Position numbers and translations under genes: made by a program. The notes beneath the pieces were generated by a model, which was given only the letters and a program-made list of their open reading frames with translations, ran no database searches and was not told the DNA's origin. From positions 8,567-72,566 of the forward strand of contig JAEXCS010000008.1 in assembly GCA_023402075.1 (NCBI GenBank): a stretch of 64,000 nucleotides of DNA. The letters are read 5' to 3'. Positions 34,660 through 42,127 of this stretch are shown here, piece after piece (position 1 is the first letter of the stretch; each line of letters starts with the position of its first letter). The stretch is from Bacillota bacterium (GTDB lineage: Bacteria; Bacillota; Clostridia; Oscillospirales; Oscillospiraceae).

Positions 34660-35564
34660 ACAGCGCGGTGATCACGGGTGCAAACGGATTTCTGGGCAGT
34701 GCGCTGGCAAAGAGTCTGCTGGCGCAAGGTGTTCGAGTGATGGCCGTGGCACGGGCACACACCAATTTACCCGAAGATCCAGATTTGACATCGGTTACGC
34801 TGGACTTGGCAGAGCTTTCAAAGCTGCCGGGGTTAACGGAGGAGCGGTGGGACGCATTTTACCATTTGGCATGGGCGGGGACCTCTGGGGAAGGTCGAAA
34901 GGATGTAGATGCCCAGCTCTTCAATGTAAAGGCTGCGGTTGACGCCGTGGGCGCCGCCAAATTGCTGGGGTGCAGCCGGTTTATCGGCGCAGGGACCATT
35001 ATGGAGCGGGAGCTGCTTGCCGCTTCGGCAATCCATCAGATACGGCCGGGCAGCAGCCATATCTATTCTGCCGCCAAGCTGGCGGCCCATCAAATGAGCC
35101 GCTGTATGGCGGCGGAGTTGGGAATTGACCACATTTGGGCAGTGATTACCAATGTGTACGGAGAGGGGGAACATTCGCCCCGATTCCTAAACAGCACGCT
35201 GCGAAAAATTCTGCGGGATGAAGAGATGTGCTTTACCTCCGCCACCCAAAATTATGATTTTCTTTATATAGACGATGCGGTAAGCGCGCTGCAACTGTTG
35301 GGCGAATTGGGTGTTCCCTTTTCGGAATACACGGTTGGAAGCGGCAGAGCGCGTCCTTTAAAGGCGTTTATTCAGGAGCTTTGCCTTTCAGTGGAACCCC
35401 ACAAGACCCCCCTGTTTGGCTCATTGCCATTTGATGGTGTTTCCCTGCCCTTGCAAGCCTTTAATACCGACCTTCTCCATAAAGACACCGGATTTGCCCC
35501 TGCAATCAATTTTGCCGAGGGAGTCCAGCGAACCATGCGCTGGATACGGCAGACTGTTTCATAA
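34656..35564 (+). CDS. NAD-dependent epimerase/reductase (SDR) of the dideoxysugar pathway
   Basis: A 302-residue extended SDR: GANGFLG nucleotide motif at the N-terminus, Tyr/Lys in 'YSAAKLAAH', and 'NVYGEGEHSPRFLN' like nucleotide-sugar SDRs. It overlaps the rfbH stop by the ATGA arrangement, so it acts in the same pathway. It probably reduces the C-4 keto group of the CDP-3,6-dideoxyhexulose (as AscF, RfbJ or RfbS do), which fixes the final sugar. Which stereoisomer results cannot be told from sequence alone. Confidence 0.85.
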   Translation: MNSAVITGANGFLGSALAKSLLAQGVRVMAVARAHTNLPEDPDLTSVTLDLAELSKLPGLTEERWDAFYHLAWAGTSGEGRKDVDAQLFNVKAAVDAVGAAKLLGCSRFIGAGTIMERELLAASAIHQIRPGSSHIYSAAKLAAHQMSRCMAAELGIDHIWAVITNVYGEGEHSPRFLNSTLRKILRDEEMCFTSATQNYDFLYIDDAVSALQLLGELGVPFSEYTVGSGRARPLKAFIQELCLSVEPHKTPLFGSLPFDGVSLPLQAFNTDLLHKDTGFAPAINFAEGVQRTMRWIRQTVS

Positions 35565-35647
35565 AAATCACTCTGGTCGTGGTGAAGTAAAAGGCGGGAA
35601 TTGCTGTAAGAAAACGGTCACGATTAAACAGATAAGGAAGCGATTTT

Positions 35648-36229
35648 ATGAAGGAGCTGACTATTCAGCCAACCCGATTAAATGGGTTGCGGCTTATTTA
35701 CCCTTTCTATACGCAGGATGACAGGGGTTTTTTTATAAAGCGCTTTGAAAAAGACCTGTTCCGGTCAAACGGAATAGATGTCCAGATTCAGGAATGCTTT
35801 GAAAGCCAGTCTCATAAGGGCGTGCTGCGAGGAATGCATTTTCAGTCAAAAGCCCCTCAGGCAAAGCTGATTTCCTGTTTGGAGGGCCGCGTGTTTGATG
35901 TGGCGGTTGATCTGCGCCGCAGCTCAAGCACATTTGGAGAATGGGAGGGCATTTATCTGGACGATGTAGAGCATCAGTCTTTATATCTTCCCGCGGGATT
36001 TGCCCATGGATTTTTAGTGGTGTCGGCAGCAGCCCGGGTCAGCTATCTGTGCCACGGCACATATCTGGCAAAGGAAGACACGGGAATTGTATGGAACGAT
36101 GCTGACATCAAGATAGACTGGCCGCTGCATCTGGTGGATGAGGTGCGGCTATCCCCAAGAGATCAGGGGCTTTTCACACTGAAGGAGTGTATCAAAGCGC
36201 AAGCGTTACCAGAGGAGGTGTCGGTATAA
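35648..36229 (+). CDS. RmlC-type nucleotide-sugar 3,5-epimerase family protein
   Basis: A 193-residue cupin of the dTDP-4-dehydrorhamnose 3,5-epimerase family. It has the catalytic His in 'LRGMHFQ', 'YLPAGFAHGFLV' and 'GIVWNDADIKIDWP'. Within a CDP-dideoxysugar operon it most likely acts as a C-5 (AscE-like) epimerase that would give an L-sugar such as ascarylose; a dTDP-rhamnose role is less likely because no rmlA, B or D is present. The intergenic gap of about 80 bp before it is the largest in the operon. Confidence 0.86.
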   Translation: MKELTIQPTRLNGLRLIYPFYTQDDRGFFIKRFEKDLFRSNGIDVQIQECFESQSHKGVLRGMHFQSKAPQAKLISCLEGRVFDVAVDLRRSSSTFGEWEGIYLDDVEHQSLYLPAGFAHGFLVVSAAARVSYLCHGTYLAKEDTGIVWNDADIKIDWPLHLVDEVRLSPRDQGLFTLKECIKAQALPEEVSV

Positions 36230-38064
36230 AAAAAGACTATTATTTTGCGCAGGATGAAAACGCACAGGAAATGCTGGGGCGTTTTTCAAGTATGCTGGAC
36301 GCGGCCGGACAGTTGGCGGAACAATGGCCCCGCAAAGCGGAAGCGCTTTTGAAAGCGCTTGGAGAAGAACTGTCTTGGATCAAATCGTTTGGAGAAACCC
36401 TGCCTGCACTGAAGGACAGCTTTTTTAAAGAGCAAATTGAAAACGTTGCATTTACCTTAGAAGAAATCAAAGGCTCCCTTGGGCAAACGGATGTCCCGGG
36501 AATGGTGCTTTGGCAGCTTCCCTGCTTTTTGCGGGAGCTGCGGGAAGAGTTGTATTTTTGGGCGTATATCCATCCCTTCCCGGAACGGTGGAGCGAGTAT
36601 TACCAAAGCGAATTTGCACAGCACCACAAAAATACAGCGGCGGATTTCCAAAACAGCAAGTACAAGGTGTCAATTTTTATTCCGGCAAAGGATAAGCTGG
36701 AATATACCCGCCGCTGTGTCGAAAGCGTGTTGAGAGAGACTGACCGGGCGCAAATTCCCTACGAACTGATTTTAATTAATCACGGCAGTCAGGATGAAAC
36801 GCAGAGTTATTTTGAATCCATTGAAGGCGCCAAACTTCTCCACTTCAAATGCAATGTTCGTATGATGATGTTTTCTGCGGCCCTGCGGGTATGCGAGGGC
36901 CGGTATATGGCGTTTGTCAGCAATGACACTGTGGTCACAAAAGACTGGCTTGACTTATTATGCCGCTGCATTCAGTCTGATCCCACCATCATCAGCGCAA
37001 CCCCCATTACGCCAAACAGTTCAAATTATCAGTCCATTGCGGAATCATACACAAATTTAGAAGAAATGCAGCAGTTTGCGGCAGGATACAACCACCATGA
37101 CCCGGCAGAATGGGAGCATCGATCCCGCGTTTTGCCGGTAATCGCGTTGTACGATCTGGAAAAATTGAATACCATTGGGTTTGCGGACCGGTATTTTCGC
37201 ACGATGGAATTTTGGGATGACGATTTATCCCTGCGTGCCCGCCGTGGGGGCTACCGCCAAATTTTGTGCCGAAATGTCTTTTGCCATCACTATGGCAGCG
37301 TCACGGGAAAAGAAGCACAAATAAAAGAAAACACCCTGCAAAAAGGGCGCGAACTTTTTATTGCAAAGCACCATGCAGACCCGTGGGGAAATGGCGCATA
37401 TTACGACTATCCCATTTGCGCACGGCTGAAGACAATGGATTTACCGACTGACCGGACGGCGGCCATTTTAGGGGTTGACGCCGGGTTTGGCGATACGCTG
37501 TTGCAAATTGGGAACATTCTGCGAAAAAAAGCAATCGGGGCAACCGTTGACAGCATCACGGCAGAAGCGGAATACATAGAGGACTTGCGTGCAATCAGCC
37601 GGGTATTTTCCGGCGCGAAGAACGAAGAACATATGCTTGCGCTGTTAACTGAAGAGTTTCATGACGAGACGTATGAGTATATCTATCTTGCCAAGCCCCT
37701 GGAACACTATAAGGATTGGAAAGAGCTGCTTTCCCGGCTGTGCGGGAAGCTGAAACCGGGCGGCATTCTTTTGTTTTATCTTTCCAATGCACTGAATTTG
37801 GTGAATCTTCAATGGTTTGGTGCACTGGCGTTTCCACCCGGCAAGGAGCGCTTGAATTATTTAAACCCCCAGCAGGTAGGGCTGTACCTTCGCCAAAAAC
37901 CCATGACCATAACCGTAGAAAGAAGCCGCGGCTGGGCTGCTGCTCCGCTTTTGGAACAGGTGGCAGCGCGGGCTCAATCTGCCGGCGGTTCGGCAGAAAT
38001 ATTGACCCAGATAATTGATACCGTGGGTTTTTATTATTATGCGCGGAAAAATGAGCTGCCGTAA
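36187..38064 (+). CDS. long GT2 glycosyltransferase with C-terminal methyltransferase-like domain
   Basis: About 612-625 residues. Residues 1-150 are helical and acidic, about 160-390 a GT-A domain ('VSIFIPAKDKLEYTRRCVESVL', 'ISNDT'-type acidic motif as VSNDTVV, 'FWDDDLSLRARRGGYRQ'), and about 410-610 a Rossmann methyltransferase-like part ('AILGVDAGFGDTLLQIG', 'LKPGGILLFYLSN'). The frame opens at GTG 36187 inside the previous gene, without an RBS. A near-perfect GGAGG (36214-36218) points instead to an ATA codon at 36226, just overlapping the epimerase stop, so a rare AUA start is possible. It probably transfers and modifies the locus sugar. Confidence 0.85.
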   Translation: MYQSASVTRGGVGIKKDYYFAQDENAQEMLGRFSSMLDAAGQLAEQWPRKAEALLKALGEELSWIKSFGETLPALKDSFFKEQIENVAFTLEEIKGSLGQTDVPGMVLWQLPCFLRELREELYFWAYIHPFPERWSEYYQSEFAQHHKNTAADFQNSKYKVSIFIPAKDKLEYTRRCVESVLRETDRAQIPYELILINHGSQDETQSYFESIEGAKLLHFKCNVRMMMFSAALRVCEGRYMAFVSNDTVVTKDWLDLLCRCIQSDPTIISATPITPNSSNYQSIAESYTNLEEMQQFAAGYNHHDPAEWEHRSRVLPVIALYDLEKLNTIGFADRYFRTMEFWDDDLSLRARRGGYRQILCRNVFCHHYGSVTGKEAQIKENTLQKGRELFIAKHHADPWGNGAYYDYPICARLKTMDLPTDRTAAILGVDAGFGDTLLQIGNILRKKAIGATVDSITAEAEYIEDLRAISRVFSGAKNEEHMLALLTEEFHDETYEYIYLAKPLEHYKDWKELLSRLCGKLKPGGILLFYLSNALNLVNLQWFGALAFPPGKERLNYLNPQQVGLYLRQKPMTITVERSRGWAAAPLLEQVAARAQSAGGSAEILTQIIDTVGFYYYARKNELP

Positions 38065-38112
38065 AGAAAGATGTCCTCTGCATTTTTAGGGCATATAAAC
38101 TGCAATCGCACA

Positions 38113-38152
38113 AAAAGGGAGTACCCGGCGTGATGCCCGGGTACTCCCTTTT
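38113..38152. terminator. bidirectional intrinsic terminator
   Basis: A 16-bp stem (38113-38128 with 38137-38152) flanked by A and T tracts lies between two convergent glycosyltransferase genes. Confidence 0.88.
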
Positions 38153-38155
38153 GCT

Positions 38156-39232
38156 TTATGTGGCCTGCTCTATGCCGAAATAGCGTCGGTTAGCCGCCAC
38201 GGCCGGTGAGTTCGGCTTGAATTCAGCGGCCCTTTCGTTATACATAATGGCCTTTTCCCGCTGCCCCAGCGCATCATAGCAGACGCACAGCTGCATGCAG
38301 GGGATATACCCATAGCAATCGGCGGAAACAAATCCGCCCCGCTGCGCATCCTGCTTGCACTCCAAAGCCATGGTGTACCAGTAAGCGGATTGCTCATGCC
38401 GCTTCCGATCAAAAAAATGCCGCCCGATATCACAGCACAGCTCGGCTCTTGGCACATCGTAGACAAAGCTGCGCAGCATACTGCGAAGCGCCTGTTCCTC
38501 TTTTCCCATCTCGTAATAACAATGTGCACATTGTGAGCAGGCATCAATTACATTTTCAACCCATCCGGCGTTGCTGTCCAAAAACTCCTCAAATACCTGC
38601 ACCGCCTCGGCATACCGCTTGTGGTAAAATAGCTCGCGCCCATAGTAGAACCGCTGACGGGGGTCCAGCGTTTCTCCGCGGGCAAGCAAACTTTCGAAAA
38701 TGCGAAGGTTGCGGTCCGGATCGGAAGGGTGGAGCTTACGGTGTGTGACCGCACAATCGCTGTGGATTCTCATGCCTACCGTAGTTACTACCTCGTGAAC
38801 CGCCCCTACCCAGCGCATTCCCGCGTGATTCTTAATGATTCGTTCCCGATAGTAGGAGAACGTTACATTCCCGTCTGCATCAAACGCAGTGTTGTACTTC
38901 ATCATCACTACGTTTATATCCTGCGTCAGGCCATTTTTTACCTGCTGAAATATCTGGCGGTCCTGCGGCAAAAGGATGTCGTCGGCATCCAGCCACATAC
39001 AGTAGTCCATGGAGGCCTGATCGAAGGCATAATTGCGTGCGGCGGCAAAGTCATCAATCCAGGGGAAGTCGTAAATCCGATCGGTAAAAGCGGCGGCCAG
39101 CTCCTTGGTTCGGTCGGTAGAGCCGGTATCTACAATAATAATTTCATCTACCAGATCGGCTACGCTTTCCAGACATCGGGAGATGACATCCTCTTCATTC
39201 TTAACAATCATGCACAGGCTGATGGTTGACAT
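38156..39232 (-). CDS. GT2 glycosyltransferase with short TPR tail
   Basis: A 358-residue paralog of the 25967 gene: 'TISLCMIVKNEEDVISRC', 'DEIIIVDTGSTDRT', 'MWLDADDIL' metal motif and the 'GMRWVGAVHE' acceptor-side segment, followed by about three TPR units ('FYYGRELFYHKRYAEAVQVFEEF', 'CYYEMGKEEQAL'). It is typical of TPR-linked enzymes that extend glycans on proteins. It closes the glycoprotein locus and converges on the long glycosyltransferase. GGAGGG precedes the start. Acceptor inferred from neighbours only. Confidence 0.88.
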   Translation of the reverse strand: MSTISLCMIVKNEEDVISRCLESVADLVDEIIIVDTGSTDRTKELAAAFTDRIYDFPWIDDFAAARNYAFDQASMDYCMWLDADDILLPQDRQIFQQVKNGLTQDINVVMMKYNTAFDADGNVTFSYYRERIIKNHAGMRWVGAVHEVVTTVGMRIHSDCAVTHRKLHPSDPDRNLRIFESLLARGETLDPRQRFYYGRELFYHKRYAEAVQVFEEFLDSNAGWVENVIDACSQCAHCYYEMGKEEQALRSMLRSFVYDVPRAELCCDIGRHFFDRKRHEQSAYWYTMALECKQDAQRGGFVSADCYGYIPCMQLCVCYDALGQREKAIMYNERAAEFKPNSPAVAANRRYFGIEQAT

Positions 39233-39471
39233 GGCTATCCCTCCTATTCAAATCAGTTTATGCACCGGCAGCATGTGAAGTTCGGGGGATAGTTGGTCCT
39301 GTGAAACGGTGCCCGAATTGAGCACAAAAAGTCCCCGGCGAGCATCGCGCTCGCCGGGGCAAATGTTGACTAAGATTTGACTAGGTTTCTCACCAATTTC
39401 GACCATTTCGAAACATTTGTTTGCATTTAAATAAGCCATAAATTCAGCAAAATTATTTGACTAAAAATATA

Positions 39472-39509
39472 GATAAAGTCCTGAAAGTCAATGCTCTCAG
39501 GACTTTATC
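39472..39509. terminator. hairpin at the island edge
   Basis: A 13-bp perfect stem (39472-39484 with 39497-39509) in AT-rich DNA. No gene is seen between 39233 and 39831. Confidence 0.5.
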
Positions 39510-39559
39510 ATGGCAAATGCTGATAATATTGATACAGGGTGCATTTTTGCAAAAGAAAA

Positions 39560-39617
39560 GTTCTGCGTGAGTATAAATCGTTCTGCGTAAGTATAATCGT
39601 TCCGCGTGAGTTTGGAT
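39560..39617 (+). repeat. three tandem copies of a ~20-bp repeat
   Basis: GTTCTGCGTGAGTATAAATC (39560-39579), GTTCTGCGTAAGTATAATC (39580-39598) and a diverged GTTCCGCGTGAGTTTGGAT (39599-39617) run head to tail just before a terminator. They resemble iterons or multi-copy protein binding sites. Confidence 0.7.
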
Positions 39618-39643
39618 AGACAAGTTATACATCGTTAGAAGTG

Positions 39644-39677
39644 ACCGTGTACTGAGGACGGCTCCTCGGTGCACGGT
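39644..39677 (+). terminator. intrinsic terminator insulating the defence operon
   Basis: A 15-bp imperfect stem (39644-39658 with 39663-39677), loop CGGC, followed by TTATTTTTTT. It blocks read-through into the island from the left; no gene that it would serve is intact here. Confidence 0.8.
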
Positions 39678-39728
39678 TTATTTTTTTGCGCACTATCAGA
39701 GCTGGCGACAACTATCCTTTAAAATAAC

Positions 39729-39790
39729 TTTGGTATTCGCATACCAAAATACGAAAAGCTATTGACAAACACATTTTGCCATGCTATACT
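39729..39790 (+). promoter_or_regulatory. promoter and inverted repeat of the defence operon
   Basis: TTGACA (39762-39767), 17-bp spacer, TATACT (39785-39790): a near-consensus sigma-A promoter 42 bp before the first gene. The inverted repeat TTTGGTAT-TCGC-ATACCAAA (39729-39748) lies immediately upstream of the -35 and is a candidate regulator site. Confidence 0.82.
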
Positions 39791-39831
39791 TAGCACAGTT
39801 AAAGTGGAATAGTGAAAACGGAGGAATCGAA

Positions 39832-41433
39832 ATGAAGGATAAGAACGCCACCTTTGAATATGAAAACCGCATCCGTGGCTTTGTGGGCGTTGGGCAGTAT
39901 GTATCAGCCACCCTGCTCGCGGCCGAAACAAAAGATGTCTGCGCCGACAAGCAGATGACCGAAGAACGCCTTTATGAAACGATGCTCTCTGTTGCTGATA
40001 AGCTCGGCATGATGAATCCGTTCGGCGACAGCCTGCAATTTGCTAAAGTTTACGAGGCATACGATGAAGCGGCAAAAGCGCTGGACTGGGAAACATTAAT
40101 GTTAGATAGTGCAAGCGCGTATCGCTACTCGACAGTGTCCACTGCACTCTTCTGTGAATACGCGAAGCGATTTACACTGGAATCTGGAACGGTGCTGATA
40201 GCGGAGTGCGAGAAGTTTATTCCAAACCTAATGCGGCTTGTGGAGGAGTACCCGAATTGCTCATTTACACTGACCGTGGAACATCCGGCAAACTATCAAG
40301 TAATAAGAAGGCTATTTGCAGAGAACGCAAATGTTGAAGTACTGAACACGAGCATCTATAAATATGGCTTCACCAGCAATCGTTACGACATCATCTTCTC
40401 GGTACCAAACTTTGGAGTGAGAAGTTTGGCAGATGATGAAAACTTCATGTGCAGAGAGCAGGATGCCGTCGCACTCGAAAACCTCTTGCTTCACACCGTG
40501 ACTGGCGGCGAGCTCGTTATTACAATGCCAGCGAGAATAACTTATGCACAGGGCAAAAGCGGTGAGTTAAGAAGATTCATTCAGCAGTCGTACAACGTAA
40601 AGGAGATATCCGAACTGCCGGAGGGTACCTTCGAGGGCACCGGCATTAAGACGTACCTGCTTGACATAGTGAACGCGCAGCCGGGAGACGATGACATTAT
40701 CATTCGCAGATATGTGACTCCAAAGCGCAAAAACAGACGTGACGTGGCCACAGAGCTGAATGTCGAAGACGAAACGTTTGTCATGCCGGATGAGCTGACA
40801 GAATATGGCGACTGGAATATCAATAAGATATTCTCTCAGCAAGATGAGGACTGGCTTAAGTTTCAGGAGTCCTCAGTGCGTAGAATGCGACTGGGCGATA
40901 CAGCAGAAGTGTTTCGTGGAAAGTCGATAACTAAAAAAGATGCGACCGGTAACGTCAGCGTAATCAACATATCAAATATTGGCGAGTATGACATCGACTA
41001 CGAAAACCTCGACCATTTGGATGAGGAAGAACGCAAGATTTCCAACTATGTGCTTCGGTCCGGAGATGTGGTTATTCCGGCAAGAGGTACCGCAATTAGG
41101 ACAGCGGTGTTCCAAGAACAGAATAACATTTGCATTGCCTCATCTAATATCATCGTCATCCGTCCTAACGAGAAAATGCTTGATAGCACCTACCTCAAGT
41201 TGTTCCTTGATAGCTCCCTCGGCAAAAAGCTGGTCAGCGGTACGCAGCAAGGGCTGGCAATCATCAGCATCAGTTATAAGGATTTGAGCGGTGTCGAGAT
41301 TCCTGTTCCCCCTCTGGAGGAGCAGAAGAAAAAGTCGGCAGAATACATTGAAGAGCTAAAAGAATACAGGGACGCCATATCAGCCGCCGAGCAGCGCTGG
41401 CAAGATGCGCTCAGCAGGCTGCAGAGCTTCTAA
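39832..41433 (+). CDS. degenerate N6-methyltransferase fused to a type I specificity (TRD) domain
   Basis: A 533-residue protein. Residues about 20-330 have the layout of an HsdM-like Rossmann methyltransferase. The catalytic (N/D)PP(Y/F) box reads VPNFG, and motif I is a poor 'GTVLIAECEKF', so activity is unlikely. Residues about 355-533 are an HsdS-like target-recognition half ('RMRLGDTAEVFRGKSI', 'VSGTQQGLAIISISYKDLSGVEIPVPPLEEQKK') with the conserved coiled-coil tail. The start follows GGAGG with 7-nt spacing. It opens the operon. It might act as an alternative DNA-reading subunit or a decoy; a fused type II-like RM remnant is the other reading. Confidence 0.78.
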   Translation: MKDKNATFEYENRIRGFVGVGQYVSATLLAAETKDVCADKQMTEERLYETMLSVADKLGMMNPFGDSLQFAKVYEAYDEAAKALDWETLMLDSASAYRYSTVSTALFCEYAKRFTLESGTVLIAECEKFIPNLMRLVEEYPNCSFTLTVEHPANYQVIRRLFAENANVEVLNTSIYKYGFTSNRYDIIFSVPNFGVRSLADDENFMCREQDAVALENLLLHTVTGGELVITMPARITYAQGKSGELRRFIQQSYNVKEISELPEGTFEGTGIKTYLLDIVNAQPGDDDIIIRRYVTPKRKNRRDVATELNVEDETFVMPDELTEYGDWNINKIFSQQDEDWLKFQESSVRRMRLGDTAEVFRGKSITKKDATGNVSVINISNIGEYDIDYENLDHLDEEERKISNYVLRSGDVVIPARGTAIRTAVFQEQNNICIASSNIIVIRPNEKMLDSTYLKLFLDSSLGKKLVSGTQQGLAIISISYKDLSGVEIPVPPLEEQKKKSAEYIEELKEYRDAISAAEQRWQDALSRLQSF

Positions 41434-41448
41434 AAGGAGGGGCAGTTA

Positions 41449-42114
41449 ATGATTGCAAACGAAAAGCGATATTACATTCTGGATGTACATTGCCAGAACT
41501 ACTATAGAATCAGCAGCGATGGTAATCTTGTCGTAGCAAAGGATAGCAGCGATGCGACAACCTTCTCCATTCGAGAAGTCAACGACAGGCTTGGTAGTGG
41601 CAGAAAAGCTCGCTTCTATTCCACCCTTGAAGTGGCGGACGCCACGGTAGCCGTCGAGGAATTGGCTCCCGAAGAAGTGTATGAAGCCCACGATTATGAC
41701 ACTGTCGCCAAACCGACGATGTTTGACTCGCTTCAAAACAACTGGGAAGAAAAGCTGTCGGAGCTCTGCTACATGAGCAGCCACATAAACGAATACCAGT
41801 CGCGGCTCAGCCAAATGCTCTCGGACGTTGATAAAGAAATCTGCGACATTCTTCACTTCATGGAGTTTAACGACCCTGATGATGCGGCCTTGCTAAACGC
41901 ATCGAAAATGTTACAGGAGCGCAGACGACGTCGGCGTGTGATAAAAGATGAAATGGAAAAAACAGCCTTGATGAAGGAGACATTCTTGGACAGGGCTTTC
42001 GGAATAAAAGTGCATCAGAGCTTGGAGCTCATGGAGCGTATGAAGACCCGCATATACACTCCACGCAAACTGGATAGTTTGTTTGAGTCACAAGTCACAA
42101 GTGCAATAGCGTAA
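41449..42114 (+). CDS. unknown protein of the defence operon, 221 aa
   Basis: I do not recognise this protein. It is soluble, with an N-terminal strand-rich part ('RYYILDVHCQNYYRISSDGNLVVAKDSSDATTF') and a helical, highly charged C-terminal half with a possible coiled coil (about residues 95-200, including the basic run ERRRRRRVIKDEMEK). AAAGGAGGGG lies upstream and the gap to the flanking genes is about 15 bp on each side, so it is translated as part of the operon. The basic helix suggests nucleic-acid or complex binding, but this is speculative. Confidence 0.7.
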   Translation: MIANEKRYYILDVHCQNYYRISSDGNLVVAKDSSDATTFSIREVNDRLGSGRKARFYSTLEVADATVAVEELAPEEVYEAHDYDTVAKPTMFDSLQNNWEEKLSELCYMSSHINEYQSRLSQMLSDVDKEICDILHFMEFNDPDDAALLNASKMLQERRRRRRVIKDEMEKTALMKETFLDRAFGIKVHQSLELMERMKTRIYTPRKLDSLFESQVTSAIA

Positions 42115-42127
42115 GAGGAGGATAAAT

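Noticed and set aside
39248..39439. 63-codon leftward frame after the last glycosyltransferase
   Set aside because: No ribosome-binding site, atypical composition, and it spans an AT-rich island border. No support as a gene.
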